In this document: positions 1 to 5,881 of the stretch, piece by piece
How positions within the stretch are numbered: position 1 is the first letter of the stretch
Layout: every line of letters starts with the position of its first letter
NCBI GenBank assembly: GCA_002506665.1
Contig: DAXZ01000041.1
Span: forward strand, 1-17,400
Origin: Nitrosopumilus sp. UBA526
GTDB lineage: Archaea; Thermoproteota; Nitrososphaeria; Nitrososphaerales; Nitrosopumilaceae
DNA length: 17,400 nucleotides
Direction of reading: 5' to 3'
Position numbers and translations under genes: made by a program
Notes under the pieces: generated by a model
Seen by the model: the letters and a program-made list of their open reading frames with translations, nothing else
The model's database searches: none
What the model was told of the DNA's origin: nothing

Positions 1-903
1 TTTAACTGAAACAATCTCCCTATACTCTATCTGATTCTGAACAAAGTATTCTTTGATTATCTCCCATCTCTCCTTGGTTCTAAAATAATCGTCTTGTCCG
101 CGGATTATTACCGGCTGAACATTTGACTGTCTCTCCCAGGCCATGACTCCGTTATGTGAGGCCTCTATGACGTCTTCGGTAAATGCATGCTTTTTTGCAT
201 TCTCTTGTAATGAGTTCTTGAATCTGACTGCCGCTGACTGTAGTCCAAAAGGATAATAGATCATGGGATTGCCTGTGATCCAACTTGCCAATGCAAGTGA
301 GGGGTTGGTGTCAGTCAGATTCAAAGATCCGACACTTTCTTTGAGGTCATCTAACTCTGAGAGTGAATCAACAATGTATTCTCTGTCAATTGCTAGCGTG
401 GAGTATAGAACCCTTAACATGGAATAAAGATATGACGTAAAGGATGCTCTAGGGGAATGGTACTGGGTAATTATTCTATGCTCGATATTATTTCTTGTAC
501 AATATTTTTGCATCTTTCCACCTGAGGAAAACGCAATTATCTTGCACCTTGTCTTGTGCGCAGCTTCTAGACTAGCTAGGGCTTCGGCAGTATTTCCTGA
601 CACACTTGTCACAACAACTAGTGTTTCTGAATTGACAGTATTGGGCAACAAATATCCCTTGACGACATTTACATGAATCTTTGTCTTTGAAAGAATAGCT
701 GCAAACACGTCTCCGATGGTACCTGACCCCCCCATGCCTGCAAATATTATGTGGTTAACATTGCCAAACTCGGCACTGTCATCTCTAGACTCGAATGACT
801 CTCTTGCAATGCTAGACCATTTATCATAAATTTTATGCATTCCTGATATATCATGCTCTTCTAGCTCTGACTTTAACAATACAGAGTATGCCTCTGACCA
901 CAA
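1..903 (-). CDS. Bifunctional phosphoglucose/phosphomannose isomerase (3' end outside window)
   Basis: This enzyme interconverts glucose-6-P or mannose-6-P with fructose-6-P in the cytosol, feeding glycolysis/gluconeogenesis and nucleotide-sugar synthesis. The frame is open to base 1, so the C-terminus, including the expected catalytic Lys, is missing. Counting from the in-frame ATG at 840, a SIS-domain glycine motif GMGGSGT lies at residues 35-41, a phosphate-binding TSVSGNT at 78-84, the likely catalytic Glu at 213 (LQEN) and the catalytic His at 229 (ASHNG). The Glu-His spacing of 16 equals that of the Pyrobaculum enzyme (E203/H219). The start is uncertain. ATG 840 is the first ATG, but the frame stays open upstream and the text before it (EEHDISGM) aligns with the N-terminus usual in this family. 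I therefore chose TTG at 903; TTG at 927, overlapping the epimerase stop, is also possible. It follows the epimerase gene closely and is probably co-transcribed with it. Family confidence is high, start confidence low. Confidence 0.88.
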   Translation of the reverse strand, partial: MWSEAYSVLLKSELEEHDISGMHKIYDKWSSIARESFESRDDSAEFGNVNHIIFAGMGGSGTIGDVFAAILSKTKIHVNVVKGYLLPNTVNSETLVVVTSVSGNTAEALASLEAAHKTRCKIIAFSSGGKMQKYCTRNNIEHRIITQYHSPRASFTSYLYSMLRVLYSTLAIDREYIVDSLSELDDLKESVGSLNLTDTNPSLALASWITGNPMIYYPFGLQSAAVRFKNSLQENAKKHAFTEDVIEASHNGVMAWERQSNVQPVIIRGQDDYFRTKERWEIIKEYFVQNQIEYREIVSVK

Positions 904-916
904 TAAAATATCTATC

Positions 917-1840
917 TCAATTATCAAAGTACAATTCTCTAATACCTGTCTCTAGTTTGACATGAGGCGATCCTAGGTCTCTGCCGGTATCCGAGATATC
1001 TGCCTGACTGTACCGTATGTCCCCCTGCCTTGCCGGCAGATATTTGATGCCGATGCCTGCTCCTGATTTTGCAATCATCAGTTCTGCAAGATCTTTGATT
1101 GTTGTTGTTTGTCCGCTTGCAACGTTGTAAACTCCGCTTAGGTCATTTATCTTGAGAACGGAACTGTAGATTGAATTTATCACATCTGTTATTGCAACAA
1201 AATCCCTTGTTTGACTGCCGTCCCCAAAGATCTCTAACGGTCTTGAGTGTAAAATATTCTCAGAGAACTTTGTTATTACTCCGGCATATTCATCTGACTG
1301 GCCTGGCCCGTATATGTTAAAGAATCTCAAAATTACATGATTCATCTCTGCAGAATGTTCCCTGATTAATTTCTCCATCTGCAGCTTGCTCTTGCCATAT
1401 GGTGAGACTGGCACCGTATTGGATCTCTCAGCCGAGTTCTCACCTGTCTTTCCTTCTCCATAGACTGCAGCAGACGATGCGGCGATCAGATTTTTCACAC
1501 AGTTTTTTTTACAGGCATCTAGGAGATTCCGTGTGCCATCCACATTCACTCTAAACGTCTCTAAGGGGTTCTTTACTGACTCTGATACTGAGATCTTTGC
1601 TGCTAGATGAACCACTATATCTTGGTTTTTTAATGCACAATCAATATCCGAGGGTTCTGTAATATCACCTGCTATTAGTTTGGCCCCGTCATACAACAAA
1701 TCTGATATGGATTCCCTGGCAGAATTTGCAAAGTTATCAAAGATGATGACTCTGTGTCCTTTCTCCAAAAAAAGCCTGACTAGATGCCTTCCAATAAAAC
1801 CCGCCCCTCCGGTAACTAGAATATTCACGTGCTTGACCAT
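917..1840 (-). CDS. NAD-dependent nucleotide-sugar epimerase/dehydratase (extended SDR)
   Basis: This 307-residue extended short-chain dehydrogenase probably acts on a UDP- or GDP-sugar in surface glycan synthesis. A Rossmann motif TGGAGFIG is at residues 10-17 and an acidic cofactor-binding turn (FDNF) follows the second strand, favouring NAD. The family signatures HLAA (78-81), SSAAVYG (122-128) and the catalytic pair Y148/K152 in SPYGKSK are intact, as is RFFNIYGPG at 172-180. The substrate cannot be read from the sequence; UDP-glucose 4-epimerase-like is the nearest general description. The frame is open upstream to 2356, but that part is the shadow of the divergent gene. The start at 1840 puts the Rossmann fold at the N-terminus and lies about 25 bp from a TATA-like box (1861-1870), consistent with a leaderless mRNA. 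A GTG at 1828 is an alternative. The phosphosugar isomerase follows at once downstream, so the two likely supply activated sugars together. Confidence 0.93.
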   Translation of the reverse strand: MVKHVNILVTGGAGFIGRHLVRLFLEKGHRVIIFDNFANSARESISDLLYDGAKLIAGDITEPSDIDCALKNQDIVVHLAAKISVSESVKNPLETFRVNVDGTRNLLDACKKNCVKNLIAASSAAVYGEGKTGENSAERSNTVPVSPYGKSKLQMEKLIREHSAEMNHVILRFFNIYGPGQSDEYAGVITKFSENILHSRPLEIFGDGSQTRDFVAITDVINSIYSSVLKINDLSGVYNVASGQTTTIKDLAELMIAKSGAGIGIKYLPARQGDIRYSQADISDTGRDLGSPHVKLETGIRELYFDN

Positions 1841-1860
1841 GTCTTTATAATTACAGTTGA

Positions 1861-1870
1861 TTTTTAAAAA
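1861..1870. promoter_or_regulatory. Symmetric TATA-like box shared by two divergent genes
   Basis: The palindrome TTTTTAAAAA is centred about 25 bp from the ATG at 1840 (minus) and about 25 bp from the ATG at 1890 (plus). No other A/T-rich box at archaeal TATA spacing is seen for either gene in the 49-bp gap. It may serve both directions, with both transcripts leaderless. The assignment rests on spacing and composition only. Confidence 0.6.
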
Positions 1871-1889
1871 GCCTCGCTTGATACCAGTC

Positions 1890-2936
1890 ATGACAATGCC
1901 TGATTCCCTTAGGACAGTCGAATTCAAAGACAACAAGGTAATCATGATAGACCAAACAAAGTTACCAACCAAGCTTGTCTTTGTGGAATATGACGATTTT
2001 AACGAGGTGGCACATGCCATACGAACCCTCATAGTTCGGGGTGCGCCAGCAATCGGCGTCTCTGGGGCCTTTGGACTGGCATTGGCAGCACTGCAAAGCA
2101 ATGCAACTGTTCGTGATGAACTGCTATCAGATTTAGAGGATGCACGCAAGGTTCTCTTTGAGACAAGACCCACTGCAGTAAATCTGGGCTGGGGACTAGA
2201 AAAGATTATGAGTGTTGCCAAGACCGGAGATTCCGCAGACCAGATAAGAGAACTAGTAATATTTACTGCAAAAAAGATGGCCGATGACGACATTAAGATT
2301 AACAAAGCTCTGGGAAAGCACGGTTCTGTCCTACTTGATGATAATGATACCATCATGACTCATTGTAATGCAGGTGCGTTGGCCACAGTTGCATATGGTA
2401 CAGCATTGGGGGTAATTCGAGCAACAAAAGAGAGTGGCAAGAACGTCAAAGTGATAGCTACTGAGACTAGGCCTGTCCAGCAGGGCTCTCGACTGACGGC
2501 CTTTGAGCTAAAACATGACGGGTTTGATGTAAGCCTAATTCCAGATACTGCTGTTGGTTATAGCATGGCAAACGGCCTCGTCGACAAAGTCATTGTAGGC
2601 GCTGACAGAATTGTAAGGACAGGCCATGTCTTTAACAAGATAGGAACCTATCAGGTGGCCATAATGGCAAAACGACACGGAGCTCCGTTTTATGTCGCAG
2701 CCCCGTTATCTACCATTGACATGCAAACACTGGCCAAAGATGTAATTATTGAGATGCGAAAAGCAAGCGAGGTGACAGGGGTAGGTGATATGAGGACTGC
2801 TCCAGATGATATCACAGTCATAAATCCGGCATTTGATATGACTCCGCCTGAACTGATTTCTGGAATTATTACCGAAAAAGGCGTGGTTATGGCTCCATAT
2901 GAGGAATCAATCCCAAAATTATTTCAAGCTAATTAA
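1890..2936 (+). CDS. mtnA: S-methyl-5-thioribose-1-phosphate isomerase family protein
   Basis: This 348-residue member of the eIF2B-alpha/MtnA family most likely converts methylthioribose-1-P to methylthioribulose-1-P in methionine salvage. Visible family motifs are RGAPAIG (residues 50-56), RPTAVNL (93-99), the catalytic-Cys motif THCNAG (C159), ETRPxxQG (192-199) and GADRI with the catalytic Asp at 239, then NKIGTY. C159 and D239 sit one residue from the B. subtilis MtnA pair C160/D240, which supports both the family and the chosen ATG. The related archaeal ribose-1,5-bisphosphate isomerases are the main alternative; the MtnA-type ETRPxxQG makes that less likely. The open frame extends to a TTG at 1857, but that extension covers the promoter. 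ATG 1890 (or 1896) lies about 25-30 bp from the TATA-like box. No other methionine-salvage gene is visible in the window. Confidence 0.92.
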   Translation: MTMPDSLRTVEFKDNKVIMIDQTKLPTKLVFVEYDDFNEVAHAIRTLIVRGAPAIGVSGAFGLALAALQSNATVRDELLSDLEDARKVLFETRPTAVNLGWGLEKIMSVAKTGDSADQIRELVIFTAKKMADDDIKINKALGKHGSVLLDDNDTIMTHCNAGALATVAYGTALGVIRATKESGKNVKVIATETRPVQQGSRLTAFELKHDGFDVSLIPDTAVGYSMANGLVDKVIVGADRIVRTGHVFNKIGTYQVAIMAKRHGAPFYVAAPLSTIDMQTLAKDVIIEMRKASEVTGVGDMRTAPDDITVINPAFDMTPPELISGIITEKGVVMAPYEESIPKLFQAN

Positions 2937-2943
2937 TAAAAAG

Positions 2944-2951
2944 TTTTTATT
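2944..2951 (+). promoter_or_regulatory. TATA-like box for the MIP18-PqqD gene
   Basis: TTTTTATT is centred about 28 bp before the ATG at 2976. It forms the right arm of a 17-base palindrome (2935-2951, AATAAAAA-G-TTTTTATT) that overlaps the stop codon of the upstream gene. A second A/T box (TTTTTAAAA, 2953-2961) is only about 18 bp from the ATG, too close for a leaderless start. Confidence 0.45.
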
Positions 2952-2975
2952 GTTTTTAAAACTGCCAATTACAGT

Positions 2976-3614
2976 ATGAGTATCGTATCGGCACAAGCAA
3001 TAGAGGATTCACTAAAGCAATGCATGGATCCTGAGGTGCCTCTAAACATTGTAGAGATGGGGCTTATCTATGGCATTGATGTTACCAAGGATAATGATGT
3101 CAATATCAAGATGACAATGACCACGCAGGGCTGCCCGCTCCATGAGACTCTGATACAAGATGCAACAAGATATGCCAAAAAGGTTCCGGGGGTAAATAAC
3201 GTCAAGATAGACATTGTATGGGAGCCGGCATGGTCGATGGATAAGATGACTGAGGAGGGAAAAACAAAGATCAAAAACATGGGCATCGGCATGAATACGC
3301 CTGCGCCAATCAACTATGAGATTGCACTGCCTCAGGGAGTTGGAAAACTAGTGCAACAAGAGGACGGCTCGATGGTTCTTGCAAACGAACATGAGCAGGG
3401 GTTTATGGTAAACCAGGCAATCGTTGATTTTTGGAAGTCCTGTAATGGACAACGCAAGGTCACAGAACTAGTTGGGCTCTTTGCACAGCAGACAGGAATG
3501 CAAAGAAACCAAGTCGAAAAGGAGGTCATGCAGCTGCTCGGGCAGTTACGTGATGGCGGACTGATAGCAATTGCAGGACAGCCTGATGCGCCAAACGTCG
3601 AGTTTAAAAAATAA
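2976..3614 (+). CDS. MIP18/DUF59 Fe-S assembly domain fused to a PqqD-like domain
   Basis: This is a 212-residue two-domain protein. Residues 6-100 form an MIP18 (DUF59) domain, the family of SufT and PaaD-type iron-sulfur assembly or targeting factors: DPE at 18-20, the conserved Cys in TTQGCP (C53), and the VWEPAW segment at 81-86. Residues 118-200 look like a PqqD-type winged-helix peptide-binding domain (FWKSCNGQRKVTELVGLF, then a helical segment ending LRDGGLI), the type used by radical-SAM peptide-modifying enzymes to bind a precursor peptide. The protein is probably cytosolic and may load or route Fe-S clusters to clients. No radical-SAM enzyme or precursor peptide is visible nearby, so the role of the second domain is unknown. 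The ATG at 2976 begins directly with the domain and has a TATA-like box 28 bp upstream. The gene ends two bases before the convergent SDR gene. The PqqD assignment is by pattern only. Confidence 0.87.
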   Translation: MSIVSAQAIEDSLKQCMDPEVPLNIVEMGLIYGIDVTKDNDVNIKMTMTTQGCPLHETLIQDATRYAKKVPGVNNVKIDIVWEPAWSMDKMTEEGKTKIKNMGIGMNTPAPINYEIALPQGVGKLVQQEDGSMVLANEHEQGFMVNQAIVDFWKSCNGQRKVTELVGLFAQQTGMQRNQVEKEVMQLLGQLRDGGLIAIAGQPDAPNVEFKK

Positions 3615-3616
3615 TT

Positions 3617-4264
3617 CTAAAAGACATAGCTCGAACTAGCACCGTCAAAGTTTATGGTAACACCTGTCATGTACTTTATGTCATTCTCAACTATTGCCTT
3701 TACAAAGTTTCCAATCTCTTCGGGTTCTCCCAACCTCTTCATGGGTATCGTCTCTTCAAATTCTCTCATGTCTTTTAGCAACTCTAGGGTTCTGTCGGTG
3801 TTGATAAAGCCCGGTGCAATGTTTATGCAGCTAATATTATTTCTGGCATATTCCTTGCTTAGTACTTTGAAAACCTCGCTGAATGCGGCACGATACGCTG
3901 ATGAGATTATCAGCTTTGCGTTTGGCTCTTTTATCACAGCAGAACTGATAAGAAAGATATAACCTCCGTCATTGATCTTTATGTTTTGCAGTATGGTGCA
4001 AAAACCCACAAACAGTTGGTTATGGTACAGATTCCAGTCATCTTGTGTTATATCTGAGAACTGCTTTGGGGCCGGCCCTCCGGTGTTTAAGACAAGAATA
4101 TCTGTCTGATCATGATTTTTTAGAAAATCCCTTACGCTGTCCAAATCCGAGGTATCAATATCCCCACTTGATGCCGCAAAGACATCGATTCCTATTGTTT
4201 TTAGGGCGTCTGCGATAGCTCTTCCTATTCCACGTGAACCGCCAAGAACAATTGCTCTAGTCAT
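3617..4264 (-). CDS. Divergent short-chain dehydrogenase/reductase
   Basis: This 215-residue classical-length SDR has the Rossmann motif GGSRGIGRA at residues 8-16, the NTGG variant of NNAG at 60-63, a catalytic Ser at 108 (LISSAV) and the APGFINTDR cofactor loop at 150-158. The active-site pair is unusual. Counting 13 residues from S108, the Tyr position is Ser121, and the Lys position is Arg125 (SSAYR). A Tyr exists only at 124. SDR proteins with an Asn/Ser-x3-Arg in place of Tyr-x3-Lys are known as a divergent branch, so the protein may be folded and cofactor-binding but chemically atypical. The frame has an earlier ATG at 4282, but ATG 4264 starts directly at the first Rossmann strand and lies about 26 bp from a TATA-like box at 4286-4295, so I prefer it. 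The substrate is unknown. It is tail-to-tail with the MIP18-PqqD gene. Confidence 0.88.
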   Translation of the reverse strand: MTRAIVLGGSRGIGRAIADALKTIGIDVFAASSGDIDTSDLDSVRDFLKNHDQTDILVLNTGGPAPKQFSDITQDDWNLYHNQLFVGFCTILQNIKINDGGYIFLISSAVIKEPNAKLIISSAYRAAFSEVFKVLSKEYARNNISCINIAPGFINTDRTLELLKDMREFEETIPMKRLGEPEEIGNFVKAIVENDIKYMTGVTINFDGASSSYVF

Positions 4265-4285
4265 GTCATATTCAGATAACATGAT

Positions 4286-4295
4286 AATTAAATTT
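4286..4295 (-). promoter_or_regulatory. TATA-like box for the SDR gene
   Basis: On the minus strand the box reads AAATTTAATT, centred about 26 bp upstream of ATG 4264 and only about 8 bp from ATG 4282. This spacing is the main argument for the shorter start. Confidence 0.45.
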
Positions 4296-4318
4296 CTTTT
4301 TATCAGATAATGATTCCC

Positions 4319-4579
4319 TCAAGCATTCGAGTCCCGGATCTCTTTTATCTCTGTGATGGTACCTAGCACAGAATCCATCTTGACTATCGCCTTCTTTTCG
4401 TCCCATCCTAGTGCGACATACCAGTCTCCTGCATCATCATGATATTTGGTCTCTAGTGTCTTTACAACGTCTGGTTTGACATCATACTTTTTTGCAATGC
4501 CTGAGATGGCAAGTGCAACGGCATCGTCTTTCTTTTCTAGCCGTCTCTTCATCAGTCCTATTCCGGGGCTCATGGCCAT
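4319..4579 (-). CDS. Small conserved-looking protein of unknown function
   Basis: This 86-residue soluble protein is not one I recognise. The N-terminal part (MAMSPGIGLMKRR) is basic and is followed by a helix-like stretch rich in Lys, Ala and Glu. The second half, with a WYVALGWDEKKAIVKMDS segment, reads like a short beta-alpha fold. No signal peptide or membrane helix is seen. The frame is open to 4651, but the extra 24 residues lie over an A/T box and look non-coding. ATG 4579 or the ATG at 4573 fits a TATA-like box at 4597-4604 (about 22 or 28 bp away). It is followed on the same strand, 54 bp later, by the SDR gene, which seems to have its own promoter. Codon and amino-acid use look genuinely coding. 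Confidence 0.68.
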   Translation of the reverse strand: MAMSPGIGLMKRRLEKKDDAVALAISGIAKKYDVKPDVVKTLETKYHDDAGDWYVALGWDEKKAIVKMDSVLGTITEIKEIRDSNA

Positions 4580-4596
4580 CTGTACAGTATTCCGTC

Positions 4597-4604
4597 TAAT
4601 TATA
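4597..4604 (-). promoter_or_regulatory. TATA-like box for the small unknown gene
   Basis: TATAATTA on the minus strand is centred about 28 bp from ATG 4573 and 22 bp from ATG 4579. Confidence 0.45.
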
Positions 4605-4649
4605 GTTAATTCATAAGACCAGTCACAACTGATAAAATTACCACATTTC

Positions 4650-4657
4650 AAATATAA
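4650..4657 (+). promoter_or_regulatory. TATA-like box for the His-repeat membrane protein
   Basis: AAATATAA is centred about 26 bp before the ATG at 4680, as expected for a leaderless archaeal transcript. Confidence 0.5.
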
Positions 4658-4679
4658 CCCAAATGTGTAAATCTAGCAT

Positions 4680-5273
4680 ATGAGACTAATTCAAAGACTT
4701 GGAAATTCCGTACTTGCAAAGTCTAGCACGCTTGTCGCACTCGTGTCTGTCTTGGCAGTACTAGGACCAATCATAATTGTTTCAGCAGGATTCTGGGATG
4801 CCATCTCTCATCTTCAGCAGGAGCCGGAATTCTTTTGGAGCTATGCTCACATTGTAGTATATTCTGGTGTCTTTATGACTAGCGGTGCGGCAGTCATGGG
4901 TGGCATACTGCTGGCTCAAAGACAGGTTCGCGGTTCCCTCAAAACTGGAATCAAGCTAGTCATTGCCGGTTCGCTAATACAGGTCATCTCGGGATTTGGA
5001 GACTCGGTATCCCATGATCTCTTTGGAATTGACGGACTAGTCTCGTGGTCCCATCAGCCCCTTGAACTCGGACTAGTACTTGCATCCTTGGGTGCAGTAC
5101 TGATATTAAAAAACAGGGGGCACACAAAACTCGGCGCGTTTCTTCCCTTGGCAATCATTGCGTTCTTGTTCTTTACAACCTGGCTTTTATTCAACATAGT
5201 GCTGATATTTGGACACACCGTCCAATGCATTCCAGTCTATGAGATCTTTTCTTCGGGCTGTTCTATACTATAG
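4680..5273 (+). CDS. Polytopic membrane protein with a twofold D-x3-H-x12-H repeat
   Basis: This 197-residue integral membrane protein has about five hydrophobic helices (roughly residues 17-37, 55-78, 89-104, 127-144, 152-178). I do not recognise the family. Two segments match each other position by position: GFWDAISH (37-44) with a second His at 57, and GFGDSVSH (105-112) with a second His at 125. In both, Asp is four residues before the first His and the second His is 13 after it, with WS just before it (W53/W123). This points to an ancient internal duplication and to a possible symmetric metal- or heme-binding site at the membrane face. That function is inference only. The C-terminus carries Cys183 and Cys194 after a further His (H179). 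The start has a TATA-like box 26 bp upstream, and the 3' end overlaps the convergent gene by 37 bp. Confidence 0.82.
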   Translation: MRLIQRLGNSVLAKSSTLVALVSVLAVLGPIIIVSAGFWDAISHLQQEPEFFWSYAHIVVYSGVFMTSGAAVMGGILLAQRQVRGSLKTGIKLVIAGSLIQVISGFGDSVSHDLFGIDGLVSWSHQPLELGLVLASLGAVLILKNRGHTKLGAFLPLAIIAFLFFTTWLLFNIVLIFGHTVQCIPVYEIFSSGCSIL

Positions 5274-5728
5274 TCACTTATCTTTACATATGATGCTATC
5301 ATCATAATGACTGCGCCTACCAGTATCATGACCCCCGGTACTGTCATCTCTTTAGAGTTTGTATCGCCGAGTTCAATGCGCAAATCAACTATATTTGTTG
5401 AGATGTTTGTGACTCTGAGTGTATGTATGCCACCCTCATTAAAATCAAAGTATCCCACTGACATCTTTGTCTGCACCCTTTGTTCTTGTATTATGTTGTC
5501 CCTGGCATCCAATATCTGAACAAATATCTCCTCTCCTGAAAATTCAGGAATATAGAACTTGAAATATCCAATACCTTCACCACCAAGTTCCATGCTTACC
5601 TCAAAGGAGCCTGACTGTTTTAGCAAGACTGTATCGTGTATCTTTTGAGTCTCGACAAAGATCAAAGATGTCCAGACCATCCCTATGACAAGCAACGCTA
5701 GTCCAATCTTAAATGGAGAGACTCTCAT
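5237..5728 (-). CDS. Membrane-anchored protein with two flanking helices and an outer beta domain
   Basis: This 163-residue protein has no family I can name. It has an N-terminal membrane helix (residues 6-26), a middle beta-rich region of about 105 residues with the look of a jelly-roll or Ig-like domain (SGSFEVSMELGGEGIGYFKF and later GGIHTLRVTN), and a second helix near residues 132-152 followed by a short acidic tail (EQPEEKIS). The likely topology is both ends inside and the beta domain outside. The frame also has an ATG at 5746, but ATG 5728 lies about 27 bp from a TATA-like box (5751-5760) and starts at the basic stretch before the helix, so it is preferred. Its last 37 bases are antisense to the end of the His-repeat membrane protein gene. 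Confidence 0.78.
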   Translation of the reverse strand: MRVSPFKIGLALLVIGMVWTSLIFVETQKIHDTVLLKQSGSFEVSMELGGEGIGYFKFYIPEFSGEEIFVQILDARDNIIQEQRVQTKMSVGYFDFNEGGIHTLRVTNISTNIVDLRIELGDTNSKEMTVPGVMILVGAVIMMIASYVKISDYSIEQPEEKIS

Positions 5729-5750
5729 CTTATATTCTGAGATCACTTGC

Positions 5751-5760
5751 TTTATAATTT
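5751..5760 (-). promoter_or_regulatory. TATA-like box for the membrane-anchored protein
   Basis: On the minus strand this reads AAATTATAAA, centred about 27 bp from ATG 5728. It lies directly after the 3' end of the tRNA-Arg gene on the same strand, so readthrough from the tRNA is also conceivable. Confidence 0.45.
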
Positions 5761-5762
5761 AA

Positions 5763-5837
5763 AGGGCTCGGAGGGCTTCGATCCCTCGACCTAGCGGTTC
5801 GAAGCCGCTCGCACTATCCGGGCTGTGCAACGAGTCC
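5763..5837 (-). tRNA. tRNA-Arg (anticodon UCG)
   Basis: Read on the minus strand, a 75-nt cloverleaf forms. The acceptor is GGACTCG with CGAGCCC, the D arm GCAC/GTGC has a ten-base loop containing A14 and GG, the anticodon arm AGCGG/CCGCT has loop CTTCGAA, the variable region is AGGTC, and the T arm is GAGGG/CCCTC with loop ATCGAAG. Anticodon TCG decodes CGA/CGN Arg. CCA is not encoded and the discriminator would be U. Two positions are non-canonical: the third acceptor pair is A-C, and the T loop begins with A instead of T. The plus-strand reading restores a G-U pair in the acceptor but gives no proper D or T arm, so the minus strand is chosen. There is no intron. The 5' end lies close upstream of the divergent aminotransferase start. 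Confidence 0.85.
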
Positions 5838-5848
5838 AAACAAGTAGG

Positions 5849-5856
5849 AATTTAAC
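5849..5856 (+). promoter_or_regulatory. Possible TATA-like box for the aminotransferase
   Basis: AATTTAAC is centred about 30 bp before the TTG at 5882. It interleaves with the tRNA promoter on the other strand within a 44-bp gap. Confidence 0.3.
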
Positions 5857-5861
5857 AGGCC

Positions 5862-5868
5862 TAAATAT
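5862..5868 (-). promoter_or_regulatory. TATA-like box for tRNA-Arg
   Basis: On the minus strand ATATTTA is centred about 28 bp upstream of the tRNA 5' end at 5837. Confidence 0.45.
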
Positions 5869-5881
5869 CTGTCTAGATACT

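Noticed and set aside
1841..2356. N-terminal extension of the epimerase frame (172 extra codons)
   Set aside because: It lies wholly opposite the mtnA-type gene and its promoter, is Ser/Thr/Leu-rich shadow sequence, and would bury the Rossmann motif inside the protein.
2935..2951. Palindrome AATAAAAA-G-TTTTTATT as a terminator
   Set aside because: A pure A/T hairpin is weak, and its right arm sits at TATA spacing for the next gene, so a promoter role is more likely.
5764..5837. Plus-strand tRNA at the same place
   Set aside because: The acceptor stem pairs better with a G-U, but the D and T arms are wrong in size and lack their conserved bases; the minus strand gives a proper cloverleaf with anticodon UCG.
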